From Anaerolineae bacterium (lineage in GTDB: Bacteria; Chloroflexota; Anaerolineae; Aggregatilineales; UBA2796), in contig JAHBVK010000063.1 in the NCBI GenBank assembly GCA_019637555.1, forward strand, positions 1 through 32,546: 32,546 nucleotides of DNA. Direction: 5' to 3'. Below are positions 31,039-32,546 of the stretch, in pieces (within the stretch, counting starts at the first letter, position 1; each line of letters opens with the position of its first letter). The notes under the pieces were generated by a model. It saw nothing but the letters and a program-made list of their open reading frames with translations. It had not been told where the DNA came from and did no database searches. The translations under genes and the position numbers were made by a program.

Positions 31039-31905
31039 ATGAACAACTCATCGACTCCATACCGGGTACATGGTCGGCTCAATTTATCCTTCACCTGTGC
31101 CGATGCCCGCACTGTGATGCGCGTACACAAACAGCGTCCGCCGTTGCAAGTGATCCGCGCCTTTGATCTTGAGAACGGCGGATCGTTGGTGCATCTGCAT
31201 ACGGTATCGGGCGGAATTCTCGGCGGCGATAGATTGGATTACGAGATCGAGGTGAATGCTGGCGCTCAGGCGCAGTTGACCACTACCAGCGCCACGCGGC
31301 TCTATCGCAGCCGCGAAAACGCGCCACCAGCCACGCAATTCATGACGATCAATCTGCGCGAGAACAGTCTCCTAGAATACCTACCCGACGCGCTGATCCC
31401 CTTCGCTGGATCGCGCTACCAGCAGCATACGCGCTTCACGCTGGATCAGGGCGCGGGTTTGTTCTGGTGGGAAGTCGTTGCACCGGGGCGGGAAGCACGG
31501 AATGAAGTATTTGCCTACGAGAGTCTGCACCTAAATACTGACATTATCGCTGACAATCTGTTGATCGCGCGTGAACGCATGAAGCTAGAACCTAGATCGC
31601 GCCCGCTATCCTCCTACGCGCGTTTCGGCGCACATCGTTACATGGCGACCTTATATATATGTCGTGTCGGACTCGACTCAGAAAAATGGGTTGAACTGGA
31701 AGCACAGTTGCAGGATCAGGCGTTGCAGCTCACCCGCCCCAACGATCTGCTCTGGGGAGTCAGCACGCTGCCCGCGCACGGACTAGTGATTCGCGGTGTC
31801 AGTCGAGGCGGGCGCGATCTCTTTACCGGCTTAAGCAGCTTCTGGCGAGCAGCCAAGTGGGAACTGTATCAGCAAGCAGCGATCATGCCTCGCAAAATAT
31901 ACTAA
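31039..31905 (+). CDS. ureD: Urease accessory protein UreD (UreH)
   Basis: The 288-residue protein shows UreD motifs: VSGGILGGDRLDYEIEVNAGAQAQLTTTSATRLYRS (about 56-93; the GGDxxxxxxxxxxGA-x-LTTxxATK-type core), SLLEYLPDALIPFAGSRYQQ, and LFWWEVVAPGREA. UreD binds urease directly and provides the channel through which UreG-carried nickel reaches the active site. It starts three bases after ureF without its own strong ribosome binding site, so translation is probably coupled. A 121-base gap separates it from ureA. Confidence 0.93.
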   Translation: MNNSSTPYRVHGRLNLSFTCADARTVMRVHKQRPPLQVIRAFDLENGGSLVHLHTVSGGILGGDRLDYEIEVNAGAQAQLTTTSATRLYRSRENAPPATQFMTINLRENSLLEYLPDALIPFAGSRYQQHTRFTLDQGAGLFWWEVVAPGREARNEVFAYESLHLNTDIIADNLLIARERMKLEPRSRPLSSYARFGAHRYMATLYICRVGLDSEKWVELEAQLQDQALQLTRPNDLLWGVSTLPAHGLVIRGVSRGGRDLFTGLSSFWRAAKWELYQQAAIMPRKIY

Positions 31906-32026
31906 GCACCTCCCCTGAAATTCTGGCATTTTGCACCTTGCCTGATCCCTCCTCTGCAAGCTAAACATACGCCTCTGGACTCCGAATCGGCGTTTGCGGT
32001 TCATCCACATATTTTAGGAGGCTACT

Positions 32027-32329
32027 TTGCATCTCACCCCCCGCGAACAAGAGAAATTATTGATCTTCGTGGCTTCGGAATTGGCGCGTAAGCGGCAGGC
32101 GCGTGGACTCAAGCTTAACTACCCCGAAGCAATTGCTATCCTCACCGCCGAGATCATGGAAGCAGCGCGCGATGGCAAACCCGTTGCCGAGATCATGACG
32201 TGGGGGACGACTATCCTCACTCACGATGATGTAATGGACGGCATCGCCGAGATGATCCATGAAGTGCAGGTGGAAGCGACCTTCCCCGATGGCACGAAAC
32301 TGGTCACCGTTCACGATCCCATTCGTTAA
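32027..32329 (+). CDS. ureA: Urease gamma subunit
   Basis: The start is TTG at 32027, with AGGAGG seven bases upstream; it gives the canonical N-terminus MHLTPREQEKLLIF. The 100-residue length is exact for UreA. GLKLNYPEAIAILTAEIMEAARDGK and VEATFPDGTKLVTVHDPI are diagnostic. It is the small structural subunit of the cytoplasmic nickel enzyme that hydrolyses urea to ammonia and carbamate. The strong ribosome binding site despite a weak start codon suggests tuned subunit stoichiometry. ureB starts 12 bases later. Confidence 0.97.
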   Translation: MHLTPREQEKLLIFVASELARKRQARGLKLNYPEAIAILTAEIMEAARDGKPVAEIMTWGTTILTHDDVMDGIAEMIHEVQVEATFPDGTKLVTVHDPIR

Positions 32330-32341
32330 AAGGAAATCCCC

Positions 32342-32546
32342 ATGAATGCAGGTGAATATTTGATCGAAGTCTCAGCGGAGATGCTGACGCTGAACGCCGG
32401 ACGCCCGACAGCGACGGTGATCGTCAGCAACACTGGAGATCGCCCGATTCAGGTAGGCAGCCACTTCCATTTCTTTGAAGTCAATCGTGCCCTCAAGTTT
32501 GATCGGGCTGCGGCTTATGGAATGCGGCTCAACATCGCGGCGGGGA
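32342..32546 (+). CDS. ureB: Urease beta subunit, 5' part
   Basis: The gene runs off the window, leaving 68 complete codons of a protein usually about 105 residues long. It starts MNAGEYLIEVSAEMLTLNAGR and continues with VSNTGDRPIQVGSHFHFFEV and ALKFDRAAAYGMRLNI, all diagnostic of UreB. AAAGGA precedes the ATG at good spacing. The catalytic subunit gene ureC is expected directly downstream. Confidence 0.97.
   Translation, partial: MNAGEYLIEVSAEMLTLNAGRPTATVIVSNTGDRPIQVGSHFHFFEVNRALKFDRAAAYGMRLNIAAG

Overview
The window is a metabolic region of about 58% GC by eye. It carries no tRNA, rRNA, CRISPR array or transposase that I can see. Twin-arginine solute-binding proteins starting with an SRR-F-L motif, paired CUT1 sugar permeases without an ATPase, many SDR and D-2-hydroxyacid dehydrogenases, and a near-perfect GGGGCAGGTTT-type dispersed hairpin suggest a heterotrophic Chloroflexota (Anaerolineae-like) bacterium. 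That assignment is inference from gene style, not from a marker gene.

Layout. 1-1166 (+): the 3' end of a DapA-family lyase/aldolase and an SDR lacking the usual catalytic Tyr/Lys. 1394-3091 (+): a GMC flavoprotein oxidoreductase, overlapping tail to tail with a pyruvate-kinase-like gene (3078-4616, -). 4787-12015 (-): a probable operon transcribed leftward: Tat-type solute-binding protein, two permeases, an SDR with a damaged active site, an HpcH/HpaI aldolase, an FGGY kinase and a mannonate-oxidoreductase-like SDR. 12245-14456 (+): a divergent pair, an M24 metallopeptidase-fold protein and a CtBP-like D-2-hydroxyacid dehydrogenase. 14762-22709 (-): a second leftward operon: Tat-type solute-binding protein, two permeases, E1-alpha, E1-beta and E2 of a 2-oxoacid dehydrogenase, and a malate/L-lactate dehydrogenase-family oxidoreductase. 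23053-26767 (+): a GntR/FCD regulator, an SDR paralogous to the damaged one, and two more D-2-hydroxyacid dehydrogenases. 26769-30149 (-): L-ribulose-5-phosphate 4-epimerase, L-arabinose isomerase and a LacI regulator. 30340-end (+): urease genes ureF, ureD, ureA and the start of ureB.

The most interesting feature is regulatory. The 12-bp perfect palindrome ATTGTTAACAAT occurs three times, and I noticed it nowhere else in the window. Each copy sits at or just after the predicted transcription start of a TTGACA-type promoter: the first ABC operon, the second ABC operon and the gntR operon. A degenerate copy sits in the same place at the M24/dehydrogenase promoter. This ties roughly 22 kb (4787-26767, 20 genes on both strands) into one predicted GntR regulon. 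Its gene content fits uptake of one or two sugar-acid or hydroxy-acid compounds, their oxidation to 2-oxoacids (four SDR/mannonate-type or L-type and three D-type dehydrogenases), aldol cleavage to pyruvate plus an aldehyde, and oxidative decarboxylation to an acyl-CoA. The substrate cannot be read from the sequence. Neither ABC system has its ATPase here, and the E1/E2 set lacks an E3, so both must borrow these subunits from elsewhere in the genome.
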